Of a stretch of DNA of 64,000 nucleotides, positions 1 to 7,903 are shown piece after piece. The stretch is taken from assembly GCF_002162315.1 (NCBI RefSeq), contig NZ_CP021416.1, forward strand, positions 868,001 to 932,000. Reading direction: 5' to 3'. Position numbers and translations under genes: made by a program. The notes beneath the pieces were generated by a model. It had not been told where the DNA came from and ran no database searches. It was given only the letters and a program-made list of their open reading frames with translations. How positions within the stretch are numbered: position 1 is the first letter of the stretch; each line of letters opens with the position of its first letter. This DNA comes from Sulfurospirillum diekertiae. Its GTDB lineage: Bacteria > Campylobacterota > Campylobacteria > Campylobacterales > Sulfurospirillaceae.

Positions 1-214
1 GTTTAACGCCACACCTATTTATCCTTCGCTCTCTGATGTGGCAAGTTCGTTGACCATTGAAAACAGCTCCTCATCCCACTATACGCTCAGTGCCATGAGT
101 TACGTCTCTTTGGGTGTTCCCTTTGTTTTGGGGTATATCTATGTGGTATGGCGCGCTATGGATAAAACCAAAATGACATCAGCCGAAATCGAAGCTGATT
201 CACATCATTATTAG
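1..214 (+). CDS. cydB: Cytochrome bd-type quinol oxidase subunit II, C-terminal end (partial)
   Basis: Only the last 70 codons are in the window, reading in frame from base 2 to the TAG at 212-214. The translated end contains a Ser-rich stretch, then YTLSAMSY and PFVLGYIYVVWRAMD, which match the last membrane helix and cytoplasmic end of CydB proteins. CydB pairs with CydA as the quinol-oxidising, oxygen-reducing bd oxidase of the inner membrane. The gene is followed 8 bp later by a small membrane protein in the same direction. The family call rests on about 70 residues, so it is good but not certain. Confidence 0.8.
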   Translation, partial: FNATPIYPSLSDVASSLTIENSSSSHYTLSAMSYVSLGVPFVLGYIYVVWRAMDKTKMTSAEIEADSHHY

Positions 215-222
215 GAGTCATC

Positions 223-348
223 ATGGAAGCAATCAACTATACCTCAGGGTTTTTGTGGCTCTGCACATGGCCTGTTATTATTTACGTCTCGTATCGCTTT
301 ATTGCGCTTAATATTGACCATTTTGAAGCGTATTTGAAAGACAAATAA
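223..348 (+). CDS. 41-residue single-span membrane protein after cydB (CydX-position)
   Basis: ATG at 223 follows a GGAG ribosome site at about 214 and opens a 41-codon frame ending in TAA at 346. The product begins MEAINYTSGFLWLCTWPVII and has one hydrophobic helix (about residues 9-29) and a short charged tail. Its place directly after cydB is where proteobacteria carry CydX/CbdX, small subunits that stabilise heme in bd oxidases. It lacks the usual CydX start (MWYFxW), so it may be an analogue or an unrelated small subunit. It is most likely translated as part of the cyd operon. Confidence 0.6.
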   Translation: MEAINYTSGFLWLCTWPVIIYVSYRFIALNIDHFEAYLKDK

Positions 349-458
349 CCTTTACATGTAAAGCTCAAATCCTATACTTGTAGATTGAGGACATATGTCA
401 GTTTTTAAGACGATTTAAGGTAAAATCCCCCTTAAAAGTTAATTAAAAAGGTCAATCT

Positions 459-1559
459 ATGGGTTTAGGTGTCGGTATCGTAGGACTCCCCAATGTCGGA
501 AAATCAACCACGTTTAATGCGCTGACTAAAGCGCAAAATGCAGAATCTGCAAACTATCCTTTTTGTACCATCGAGCCTAATAAAGCCGTTGTTCCAGTTC
601 CAGATCCAAGACTTGAAGAGCTGGCAAAGATCGTCAACCCTGAACGTATTCAGCACTCAACGGTCGATTTTGTCGACATCGCAGGACTTGTAAAAGGTGC
701 GAGTGCAGGCGAGGGGCTTGGCAATCAATTCTTATCGAACATTCGTGAAGTCGAAGTTATTTTACACATGGTACGTTGTTTTGAAGATGAAAACATCACG
801 CACGTTGAAAACAGTATCAATCCGCTTCGTGACATCGAAATCATCGAAAGCGAACTCATTTTTGCGGACGTTCAACAACTCGATAAAAAACTCGATCGTC
901 TGAAACGCCAAGCGAAAGTGGACAAATCTGCCGCAGGTATTGCTGAGATCGCCGAAGCACTTCGCGCGCACCTTGATGAGATCAAACCGGTCAGTACGTT
1001 TGCACGTCGTGAGGATGAAAATTTCCAAATCCTAGATAAAGAGCTACGTTTTCTCTCCAATAAAACCATCATTTACGGCGCAAACGTTGATGAAGCAGGG
1101 CTTTTAGAAGAGAATGATTTTGTCAAAGCGGTCAAAGAACATGCCAAAGCAGTGGGTGCAGACGTTGTTGTTCTCTGTGCTAAAGTTGAAGAAGAGATGA
1201 TCGCCCTTGAGGATGATGAAGCCGAAGAGTTCTTAAAAGAGCTTGGCATTGAAGAATCAGGACTTAAACAGATCATCCGCTTGGCGTTTGACAAACTAGG
1301 GCTTGCTTCATACTTCACCGCAGGTGTGAAAGAAGTTCGCGCGTGGACGATTGAAAAAGGGTGGAAAGCACCTAAGGCTGCCTCTGTGATTCACAACGAT
1401 TTTGAAAAAGGATTCATCCGTGCCGAAGTCATTGGTTACAACGATTTTATCGCGTACAAAGGTGAGACTGGCTCCAAAGAGGCAGGTAAAATGCGCCTCG
1501 AAGGTAAAGAGTACGTCGTTCAAGATGGCGATGTAATGCACTTTAGATTTAACGTTTAG
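459..1559 (+). CDS. ychF: Ribosome-binding ATPase YchF (Obg family)
   Basis: Full-length (366 residues) YchF/OLA1, a P-loop NTPase that binds ribosomes and prefers ATP over GTP. The G1 loop GLPNVGKST is at residues 9-17, the G3 motif DIAGLVKGA near residue 70, and the coiled-coil insertion follows at about 130-200. The C-terminal TGS domain ends in the typical EYVVQDGDVMHFRFNV. The ATG is preceded by AAAGG at a normal distance. It stands alone between two intergenic stretches that each carry TTTACATGTAAA sites; two of these lie 13-40 bp after its stop codon. Confidence 0.97.
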   Translation: MGLGVGIVGLPNVGKSTTFNALTKAQNAESANYPFCTIEPNKAVVPVPDPRLEELAKIVNPERIQHSTVDFVDIAGLVKGASAGEGLGNQFLSNIREVEVILHMVRCFEDENITHVENSINPLRDIEIIESELIFADVQQLDKKLDRLKRQAKVDKSAAGIAEIAEALRAHLDEIKPVSTFARREDENFQILDKELRFLSNKTIIYGANVDEAGLLEENDFVKAVKEHAKAVGADVVVLCAKVEEEMIALEDDEAEEFLKELGIEESGLKQIIRLAFDKLGLASYFTAGVKEVRAWTIEKGWKAPKAASVIHNDFEKGFIRAEVIGYNDFIAYKGETGSKEAGKMRLEGKEYVVQDGDVMHFRFNV

Positions 1560-1640
1560 TCCGCTTTAAATGTTTACATGTAAGCGTTTACATGTAAACA
1601 TTCTTCGTTTCTATTTCAAAAATTTTTTAGGGAGTCATTC

Positions 1641-2237
1641 ATGAAATTATGGGCTGTTTTACTTTTTTGTTCAGCAACACTTTTTGCCGCTGAAAACTAT
1701 TATGCGATTGAAGATTTGGATGTTCGTGAAGATGGCATCCTTGTAGAGGTTAAAACACAAAAACTTGCCAATGGTATTGGTCAATTTTTCTATGAATCTG
1801 GAAAAATTAAGAGTGAAACTCCGTTCAAAGAAGGGTTACGAGAGGGGCTTGGTAAGATGTATTACGAATCAGGAAAGCTCCAAAGTGAAACACCATTTAA
1901 AAACGATAAAATTGAAGGACTCAAAAAAGAGTATTACGAATCAGGCGTGCTTCGAACCGAAGTTACTTTTGTCAATGATCAAGCCGAAGGTGTCGGTAAG
2001 TTTTACTACCCAACCGGTAAACTTCAAGGGGAAACACCCTTTAAAAAGAATCAACCTAATGGCATCACGAAGCTTTTCAACCCAGCAGGTAAGTTGATCC
2101 GCACAATTGAGTTTAAAGAGGGCAACATCGTCAAAGGCTATGACTATAACGATCAAGGGACTAAACTTGAATTGAGCCGCGAAGAACTTTTGGAAGCTAC
2201 AAAGGAAGTATCAAATCAGGAAGAAGCTACAAAGTAA
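1641..2237 (+). CDS. Exported MORN-type repeat protein
   Basis: The 198-residue product has a cleavable signal peptide (about residues 1-16, MKLWAVLLFCSATLFA) and then five or more tandem units of about 23 residues of the form G.gkfYYESGKLqsETPFKnd. These are MORN_2/YwqK-like repeats, which build an extended beta-sheet surface. Members are often called toxin-antitoxin YwqK family antitoxins in databases, but nothing here supports a toxin partner. The ribosome site is AGGGAG before the ATG at 1641. The C-terminal 30 residues are Glu/Lys-rich. Exact role unknown; likely periplasmic. Confidence 0.75.
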   Translation: MKLWAVLLFCSATLFAAENYYAIEDLDVREDGILVEVKTQKLANGIGQFFYESGKIKSETPFKEGLREGLGKMYYESGKLQSETPFKNDKIEGLKKEYYESGVLRTEVTFVNDQAEGVGKFYYPTGKLQGETPFKKNQPNGITKLFNPAGKLIRTIEFKEGNIVKGYDYNDQGTKLELSREELLEATKEVSNQEEATK

Positions 2238-2245
2238 CTTCTTCC
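2219..2245. terminator. Bidirectional stem between convergent genes
   Basis: GGAAGAAG (2219-2226) pairs perfectly with CTTCTTCC (2238-2245) around an 11-nt loop. It overlaps the 3' end of the MORN gene and lies just before the stop of the opposing FTR/rhodanese gene, so it can serve both. No strong T run follows. Confidence 0.45.
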
Positions 2246-2251
2246 TATCTG

Positions 2252-2995
2252 TTATTCTCCGCTTTCACATTCTCCATCATACGACATAATGCCGTGTTCA
2301 AGGTTGAGCACGGTTTTATACCCCATGTGCAATAAAATGCGTTGACAGTACGCACTTCGACTTCCGCTGTAACAGTATAAAATGACAGGGATGTTCTCTT
2401 TGCCATTGAGTTGTGAGAGTGCATCATGAAAACTGGTGGTTGGAATGAGGAAGTCCGTTCCTGTGATGCGATTGCTGATCCATTCCATCCATTCACGTGT
2501 ATCCACAAGATTAAAATTCACAATGCCATGCTTTCTAGCTTCGAGCAACGCTTCAAGTTCATTGCCATCAATCTGCTTTTTCTTCATTAACGCTTCACAC
2601 TCTTCTTTGCTGAGTCCTCTGGTATGTGTATGCGCTACTTCTTCCATGTTTTCTTCTTTTGCGAGCTCTCGTGCATGTTCGGGTGTGCAGAAGATCGTGC
2701 AGTGGCATTTGCCTGTTTGGGGAATTTCAACGGTGAGTGCAGGGGTGCAGGGGCACAAACGGTTATCTGCGCTAGCTTGCTCTTCGGGTGTGCTACCTAT
2801 GACCATAAAACAGGGGCAGTAGCGTTTGCCATAAATCATTTTATTGCGTGTTAAGCCTTGTTGGATGGACTCTTTGACTTCATCAAGGGGTGTGTACGCA
2901 AAGCCAAATTGTGCACAGACTTTATCGGTAAACGCTTCTGTTTTTTCAAATTCTGCTAAAAATTCGGGAGAGTTCATATCTATTTTAGTTATCAA
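2252..2995 (-). CDS. Ferredoxin:thioredoxin reductase catalytic domain fused to rhodanese
   Basis: A 247-residue two-domain protein. Residues 1-110 contain the FTR catalytic-subunit signature with Cys pairs CPC (60-62), CPC (81-83) and CHC (97-99), which hold a 4Fe-4S cluster beside a redox disulfide. Residues about 150-245 form a rhodanese domain with the active-site loop CYSGSRS (Cys near 213). The best ribosome site (AAAGGAAT) points to a TTG start at 2995; an ATG at 2977 has none. The fusion suggests electron delivery from ferredoxin to a sulfur carrier or disulfide. It is convergent with the MORN gene and has no operon partner. Confidence 0.85.
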   Translation of the reverse strand: MITKIDMNSPEFLAEFEKTEAFTDKVCAQFGFAYTPLDEVKESIQQGLTRNKMIYGKRYCPCFMVIGSTPEEQASADNRLCPCTPALTVEIPQTGKCHCTIFCTPEHARELAKEENMEEVAHTHTRGLSKEECEALMKKKQIDGNELEALLEARKHGIVNFNLVDTREWMEWISNRITGTDFLIPTTSFHDALSQLNGKENIPVILYCYSGSRSAYCQRILLHMGYKTVLNLEHGIMSYDGECESGE

Positions 2996-3267
2996 AGATA
3001 TTCCTTTTATTTATTTTTATATGCACCATTATAAAGAGTTTGCATTGGAAAAAAATTAAAGAAAGGTTTTACATGTAAAGCATCAAGAAAGAGTAGGGGT
3101 TACGCTTTACATGTAAAACGATTGTGTTCCTTTTTGACTCAGTTATCCCTTTCCTCTAAAAATGTCAAATTCTTACATGTAAAATCTTTTTTGCGATTTT
3201 TTTGCTCTTTTTTTGCTTTACTATTTCCTTGGTTTGTTAAAAAAATAAATTAAAAAAAGAGTTTAAG
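2996..3267 (+). promoter_or_regulatory. Control region of the molybdoenzyme operon with 11-bp phased TTTTTTTGC repeats
   Basis: The 272-bp gap holds three TACATGTA sites (3068, 3106, 3172) and then T-rich direct repeats in which the GC dinucleotide recurs at 3193, 3204 and 3215, exactly 11 bp apart. Direct repeats at one helical turn are typical binding sites of OmpR-type regulators. The same TTGCGATT.TTTTGCTCTTTTTTT arrangement, again 11 bp apart, lies before the porin at 20942. The regulator encoded at 7211 is the obvious candidate. A TACTAT (3218-3223) could be a -10. Confidence 0.5.
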
Positions 3268-3825
3268 ATGCAAACGCTTCAACCCCAAACGACTTCCAGA
3301 CTCGATGACATCAAACATCTTCGCGATATTTTTAATGCCCAAAACTCCAAAGAGCTTAAAAAGGCGTTTGATGCACTGGATTCTTCGATAAGCATTTCAG
3401 AAGAGGATTTGGAAGTGCAGTTTAATCGCTACTTTGTAGGCCCCATGGAAACCGTTGCCGATCCCTTTGCCTCCGTTTACCTTGACAATCCCGATGTTTT
3501 TATGTCCAAAACCACGTTACATGTAAGAGAGTTGTACGAAACGATGGGCTTTACCTATTCGCTTAAAAACGTCGTACCTGAGGATCATTTAGGCGTTGAA
3601 CTGGACGCGTATTACCAACTACTTTTTTTAGAAGAGGCTAAAGAGATAACCTATTTGAGTGACCTTCGTCACTATTTTTTACACGAACATTTAGCCCTTT
3701 GGATACCGCGCTTTTTAGAGCGTGGTTTAGCGCAGAGTGAACATGCCTCTCCTGCGATGATTTTTATTTTAATGCAGCTCAAATCGTTACTGATAAGAGA
3801 AACCACGACAACAAGGAGTTCTTGA
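3268..3825 (+). CDS. TorD/DmsD-type chaperone for the molybdoenzyme
   Basis: 185 residues, mostly helical, with the spacing and C-terminal PRFLERGL/FILMQLKSLL segments of the TorD-like (Nitrate reductase delta) family. Such chaperones bind the twin-arginine signal of an apo-molybdoenzyme and hold it until the cofactor is inserted. The gene ends in TGA directly at the ATG of the catalytic subunit, indicating translational coupling. A TACATGTA site lies inside it at 3516 (Leu-His-Val). Overall identity to any named TorD cannot be judged here, but the context is decisive. Confidence 0.8.
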   Translation: MQTLQPQTTSRLDDIKHLRDIFNAQNSKELKKAFDALDSSISISEEDLEVQFNRYFVGPMETVADPFASVYLDNPDVFMSKTTLHVRELYETMGFTYSLKNVVPEDHLGVELDAYYQLLFLEEAKEITYLSDLRHYFLHEHLALWIPRFLERGLAQSEHASPAMIFILMQLKSLLIRETTTTRSS

Positions 3826-6102
3826 ATGAGTTATTCCAAAGAAAAAGTTGAGAGCATTCTCAACAACGGCATCAGCCGAAGAAGTTTTCTAAAAGGCTTA
3901 GCAGCCAGTGGTGTATTGACATCGCTTCCAGGCGGTATTCTTCACGCCAATGAAGACCTCAATACTAAAATCCCCTACCTTGGGCAAAAAAATTACCAAA
4001 CGTTTCGCAATGCGTGTCCTCGAAACTGTTACGACACCTGTAGTATCAAAACCTACGTCAAAGATGGTGTCATGCAGTTTATCGAAGGCGCAACCGAATC
4101 TACCTATACGAGAGGTGGTTGTTGTGTCAAAGGAAATTCTTACGTAAAACGTGTTTACTCAGCACGTCGTCTTAAATTTCCGATGATGCAAGTGGGCGGC
4201 AAAGGTTCAGGTAACTGGAAACGCATCTCTTGGGATTATGCGATGGAGACGATTGCCAAAAAACTCTTAGAGATGAAAAAAGAAGATGGAACCTTGCTGG
4301 GTGCTGCACTTACCAAGTATTCTGGAAACTTCGGCATCACGCATTACGGTGTTGAGGGAATGTTTAGCTCTATTGGTTATACCACCAGACTTGCGGGAAC
4401 GCCGTGTTGGCCAGCAGGCATTGACGCGCAAAACCTTGACATGGGCGATATGTGGTGTAATGATCCTGAAGAGATGAAAGACAGCAAATTTATTATACTT
4501 TGGGGTGTCAATCCTGCGAGTAACTCCGTTCACTCGATGAAATACATTTACGAAGCAAAGAGTAAAGGGGCAAAAGTTGTGGTCATTGATCCCATTTTTA
4601 CCGAAGCGGCTTCCAAAGCGAGTCAGTACATTCAGATTAAAACAGGAACAGATGGTCTTTTAGCACTGGGAATGGCAAAAATTATCATTGAGGCTAATTT
4701 ACACGATCAAAAATGGCTTGATGCAAACTCAAAAGGGTACAAAGAGTACAAAGCGTATCTGGATAAAGAGATCAAACTAGAGAACGTTTCCAAAATCACA
4801 GGTATTCCTCTTGCAATGATTAAAGAGTTGGCTTTATCGTTTGCAAAAGCAAAACCTGCAACGATTTGGATGGGGTATGGTATGCAACGTCACACCAATG
4901 GTGGCTCAATGATCCGTGCGATTGACGCATTGGTAGCAGTTTCTGGAAACATCGGCAAATACGCAGGTGGTGCGCGTTATGGTCACCTGAGCACATGGGG
5001 CTTTAACTATGCGGCACTGTCTCAAACTAAGCCAGAAGGCAGTGTGGGTTACACCGGTGTTAGCGCCATCAAAGGTGAATTTGCGAAAGAGAGTGGTGCA
5101 AAAGCAGCCTATACCGATCGTTCTTTAAACATCAATAAAACAGCGCGTGAACTTATCAATGCAAAAGAGCCAAAAGTAAGATTGTTGTGGGTGGCATGTA
5201 AAAATGTCTTCTCTCAAGATTTTGACCGCAATCAACTCATTCGTATGTTTCAACAACTTGACCTTGTGGTGGTTGCCGATCAGTTCTTTAATGAAACGGC
5301 TAAATGGGCAGACATTGTCCTTCCTGTTGCCACACAATTTGAAGAGTACGATGTCAATGTCTCTTACTGGCATTATTGGATGACACTGAATGAGCAAGCC
5401 ATCAAACCTCTTTTTGAAGTCAAATCCGATGTTGAAATTGCAGCACTGCTTTCTAAACATATGAACAAACTTGAGGCGGGTTCATGTACTTTCCCACAAA
5501 GTGTGGATACCAAAGCCATGACGATCAAAGAGTTTAACCCTGGCATCTACGAGCAATTTGGCATCAAATCATGGGAAGAGCTTAAAAACGGACCAGTCAA
5601 AGCCAAAGCGGTCATTCCGTATGCCGATGGAAAGTTTAAAACCCCAAGTGGTAAGTTTGAGTTTTATTCTGACAAAGCCTTGGAGCTTTTTGGCAATGCA
5701 CTGCCTTCCTATGTTGAAGTGCGTAAACCGTACGATAAATTCCGTATGACATCGCCTCACAGCAGATGGAGCTTACACTCACAGTTCCAAAACTTAGAGT
5801 GGATGGAAGATATGCACCCTGAACCATACGTTTACATTAACCCTGATGATGCGGAAGCGAAAATGGTCAAAGAGGGCGATACGGTAGCGGTCTTTAACAA
5901 ACAAGGGCTTTTGAGAGTCAAAGCCAAACTCACTGACAACGTTCAAGCGGGTACTGTTTTGATGTACGAGCAATGGTATAACAACAATATTTACAACGTC
6001 AATGAACTTGTTGATGACACCAGTTCAGACATGGGTGCGTTTAAAACGGGAGCGCCTGGTGTTGCGCTTCATGATACCTTTGTCAACTTTAGAAAACTAT
6101 AA
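3826..6102 (+). CDS. Periplasmic molybdopterin oxidoreductase, catalytic subunit
   Basis: 758 residues with a twin-arginine signal (SRRSFLKGLA, residues 18-27), then a 4Fe-4S motif from Cys64, Cys68, Cys72 and Cys99/100, and the Molybdopterin and Molydop_binding domains (WADIVLPVATQFEE near 495; MTSPHSRWSLHSQFQN near 645). The position that usually supplies the Mo ligand reads GTPCWPAG, making Cys194 the likely ligand. That resembles polysulfide/thiosulfate reductases and Nap rather than the Ser-ligated DMSO reductases. Substrate is therefore open. It is second in an operon with its chaperone and an FeS subunit; no membrane anchor of the DmsC/PsrC/NrfD type is present. Confidence 0.88.
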   Translation: MSYSKEKVESILNNGISRRSFLKGLAASGVLTSLPGGILHANEDLNTKIPYLGQKNYQTFRNACPRNCYDTCSIKTYVKDGVMQFIEGATESTYTRGGCCVKGNSYVKRVYSARRLKFPMMQVGGKGSGNWKRISWDYAMETIAKKLLEMKKEDGTLLGAALTKYSGNFGITHYGVEGMFSSIGYTTRLAGTPCWPAGIDAQNLDMGDMWCNDPEEMKDSKFIILWGVNPASNSVHSMKYIYEAKSKGAKVVVIDPIFTEAASKASQYIQIKTGTDGLLALGMAKIIIEANLHDQKWLDANSKGYKEYKAYLDKEIKLENVSKITGIPLAMIKELALSFAKAKPATIWMGYGMQRHTNGGSMIRAIDALVAVSGNIGKYAGGARYGHLSTWGFNYAALSQTKPEGSVGYTGVSAIKGEFAKESGAKAAYTDRSLNINKTARELINAKEPKVRLLWVACKNVFSQDFDRNQLIRMFQQLDLVVVADQFFNETAKWADIVLPVATQFEEYDVNVSYWHYWMTLNEQAIKPLFEVKSDVEIAALLSKHMNKLEAGSCTFPQSVDTKAMTIKEFNPGIYEQFGIKSWEELKNGPVKAKAVIPYADGKFKTPSGKFEFYSDKALELFGNALPSYVEVRKPYDKFRMTSPHSRWSLHSQFQNLEWMEDMHPEPYVYINPDDAEAKMVKEGDTVAVFNKQGLLRVKAKLTDNVQAGTVLMYEQWYNNNIYNVNELVDDTSSDMGAFKTGAPGVALHDTFVNFRKL

Positions 6103-6111
6103 CAGGAGATT

Positions 6112-6753
6112 GTGATGCAAAAAGCTTTTTTAGTCGATGGCAGTATCTGTCTAGGATGTAATACGTGTGCAATGGCCTGTAAAAATCAGTATCATCAAGA
6201 CGATGGAATTTTATGGCGCAAAGTAAGAGAGATTGGGGCAGAAGATTATTTGATGGACAACAACAATATCTTGCCAACTTTAACGTCGTATCAAAAAGCA
6301 CCCAAAGCGCAAATGCCGATGGAGCGTTTTTACTTCTCCTTGGCGTGTAACCACTGCGAAAATCCAGCGTGTGTGGCGATTTGTCCTGTGGGCGCACATA
6401 CGAAAGACCCAGAGACTGGCATTTGTAAACACGACCAAACGATTTGTATTGGCTGTGGTGGTTGTGTCAAAGCGTGTCCATTTGGTGCGTCAAAGTTTAA
6501 TACCAAAATGGGACAAGCCGAGAAGTGCAGTATGTGTTGGGAGCGCCAAGCCGATGGCAAAACAACGGCGTGCGTGCAAGCTTGTCCTGTGGGGGCTATT
6601 GCGATTATTGACTTACATGACCCTAAATACAAAGAGTATGCCAATGCTTCTCCCGTAGGTATTGACTATGCGATCAATGCAGAGACACACCCTAGTACGC
6701 GGTTTATTCTTCCACATATGCCAAAAGAGGTTTACAGACAACCTAAAGGATAG
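6112..6753 (+). CDS. Four-cluster 4Fe-4S electron-transfer subunit (DmsB/PsrB-like)
   Basis: 213 residues with four Cys-rich motifs: CLGCNTCAMACKNQ near the start, CNHCENPACVAICPVGA in the middle, CIGCGGCVKACPFGA, and CSMCWERQADG...CVQACPVGA. This is the ferredoxin-like subunit that passes electrons from a quinol or cytochrome donor to the molybdoenzyme. The ATG at 6115 lies 10 bp after the upstream stop with a GGAG site, and the frame from GTG 6112 differs by one codon; either is possible. It has no signal peptide and would be exported as a complex with the twin-arginine subunit. Confidence 0.92.
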   Translation: MMQKAFLVDGSICLGCNTCAMACKNQYHQDDGILWRKVREIGAEDYLMDNNNILPTLTSYQKAPKAQMPMERFYFSLACNHCENPACVAICPVGAHTKDPETGICKHDQTICIGCGGCVKACPFGASKFNTKMGQAEKCSMCWERQADGKTTACVQACPVGAIAIIDLHDPKYKEYANASPVGIDYAINAETHPSTRFILPHMPKEVYRQPKG

Positions 6754-6757
6754 TCTC

Positions 6758-7120
6758 ATGAAAACAACACTGCGATTGATGATAGGACTATGTGGTGTTT
6801 TTCTTTCACTTGCTTGGGGACAAATTGCCCCAAGCACCTGTAGTTTTGAGGACCCACTTTTTAGTGAATTGTCCCATCAAAAAGCTGTTTTGATCGAACC
6901 CAAAAACTACGTGGTTGGCGAAGAAAACTTCGTTATAATACAATTGGAGAAGCCCAATTTGCCTTCGGGATATATGGTGAGTGTCTTTGTCGATACGATC
7001 AAATCACCCAAGAGTGAGCCTGAGGTGCAAGGATGGTACCCAAAAACGAATATCAAGCCTTTAAAAGAGGGATTTTACGAGTTGTCAGTTCGCGTGAACC
7101 TGATGTATAAAGGAAGTTGA
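6758..7120 (+). CDS. Small exported protein of the molybdoenzyme operon
   Basis: Starting at ATG 6758, four bases after the FeS subunit, the 120-residue product has a signal peptide (MKTTLRLMIGLCGVFLSLAWG) and a predicted beta-rich mature part of about 100 residues containing a single Cys. I do not recognise a family. The length and the strand pattern suggest an immunoglobulin-like or small binding fold. Because the operon has no quinol-oxidising membrane anchor, this protein could link the enzyme to a periplasmic electron donor, but that is a guess from position only. Confidence 0.65.
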   Translation: MKTTLRLMIGLCGVFLSLAWGQIAPSTCSFEDPLFSELSHQKAVLIEPKNYVVGEENFVIIQLEKPNLPSGYMVSVFVDTIKSPKSEPEVQGWYPKTNIKPLKEGFYELSVRVNLMYKGS

Positions 7121-7133
7121 GGCGGTATTTTAG

Positions 7134-7148
7134 TTGCAAGTCTTGCAA
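7134..7148. promoter_or_regulatory. 15-bp palindrome TTGCAAGTCTTGCAA before the sensor operon
   Basis: A perfect inverted repeat (TTGCAAG, centre T, CTTGCAA) in the 90-bp gap between the molybdoenzyme operon and the GTG of the response regulator. It could be an operator or a weak terminator; no T run follows, so an operator seems likelier. Confidence 0.35.
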
Positions 7149-7210
7149 ATACGAAGATTAGCTTTACCGCAAAGAAATCTAAATAACACTATGTTCAAGG
7201 AGTCTCAAAC

Positions 7211-7903
7211 GTGGATAAACTCTTTTTAGAACGATTGAAGACGCTCACAATTCTTTATGCTGAAGATGAAGAGGGCATACGAAAAAACATTGCCGCATCG
7301 CTTCGCTACTATACTAAAGAGGTGATCGAAGCGGAAAATGGCAAAATTGCCTTAGAGCTCTACAAAAGTGAAAAACCCGATATTGTGATTACCGATATTT
7401 TAATGCCTGTGATGAATGGCGTTGATCTGGTACGTGAGATTCGTAAAAACGATGAAGTGACTCCGCTTGTCATTATTTCAGCACATACAGATAGGGAGTA
7501 TCTGCTGAAAGTCGTGGATCTTCATTTAGAGCAGTACATCATCAAACCGGTGACCCTCAATGGTCTTTTAGAAGCGCTTGCGCGCTGTCTCAAACGCATT
7601 ACTCAAACGCATACGATTGTCTATGAACTTCCCTGTGGATACTTGTATGATGTCGATCATAAACTATTGACATATGAGGGGGAGAGTATTCATCTCAATA
7701 AAAAAGAGGCGGGATTTTTAGAATTACTCTTGCATAATAAACAACGCATTGTCACCTATGACGAGTTACAAGCCCATGTGTGGCAGGACGATGTAATGAC
7801 CGATAGTGCGCTTCGTTCACTGGTGCGTAATTTACGCAAGAAGTTACCGAAAGATTTTATTACCAATTTATCAGGGGTTGGGTACCGATTTGAGATGTGC
7901 TAG
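7211..7903 (+). CDS. OmpR-family response regulator (first pair)
   Basis: 230 residues starting with GTG after a good AAGGAG site. The N-terminal receiver domain (about 12-125) shows the acidic pair EDE near the start, the phospho-acceptor Asp in VITDILMPVMNG and the Lys in YIIKPV. The C-terminal winged helix (about 140-230) has the typical TDSALRSLVRNLRKKL recognition segment and ends in GVGYRFE. The gene overlaps the start of the binding-protein gene by about 14 bp. It probably controls the upstream molybdoenzyme operon through the 11-bp phased repeats at 3189-3216. Confidence 0.92.
   Translation: MDKLFLERLKTLTILYAEDEEGIRKNIAASLRYYTKEVIEAENGKIALELYKSEKPDIVITDILMPVMNGVDLVREIRKNDEVTPLVIISAHTDREYLLKVVDLHLEQYIIKPVTLNGLLEALARCLKRITQTHTIVYELPCGYLYDVDHKLLTYEGESIHLNKKEAGFLELLLHNKQRIVTYDELQAHVWQDDVMTDSALRSLVRNLRKKLPKDFITNLSGVGYRFEMC

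Noticed and set aside
1777-2110. Tandem DNA repeats in the MORN gene as a mobile or regulatory repeat
   Set aside because: The repetition follows the protein's 23-residue units; codons differ between units, so it is a protein-level repeat.
7806-7889. An earlier start of the binding protein inside the regulator gene
   Set aside because: It would put 28 non-hydrophobic residues before the signal peptide; TTG 7890 starts right at it.
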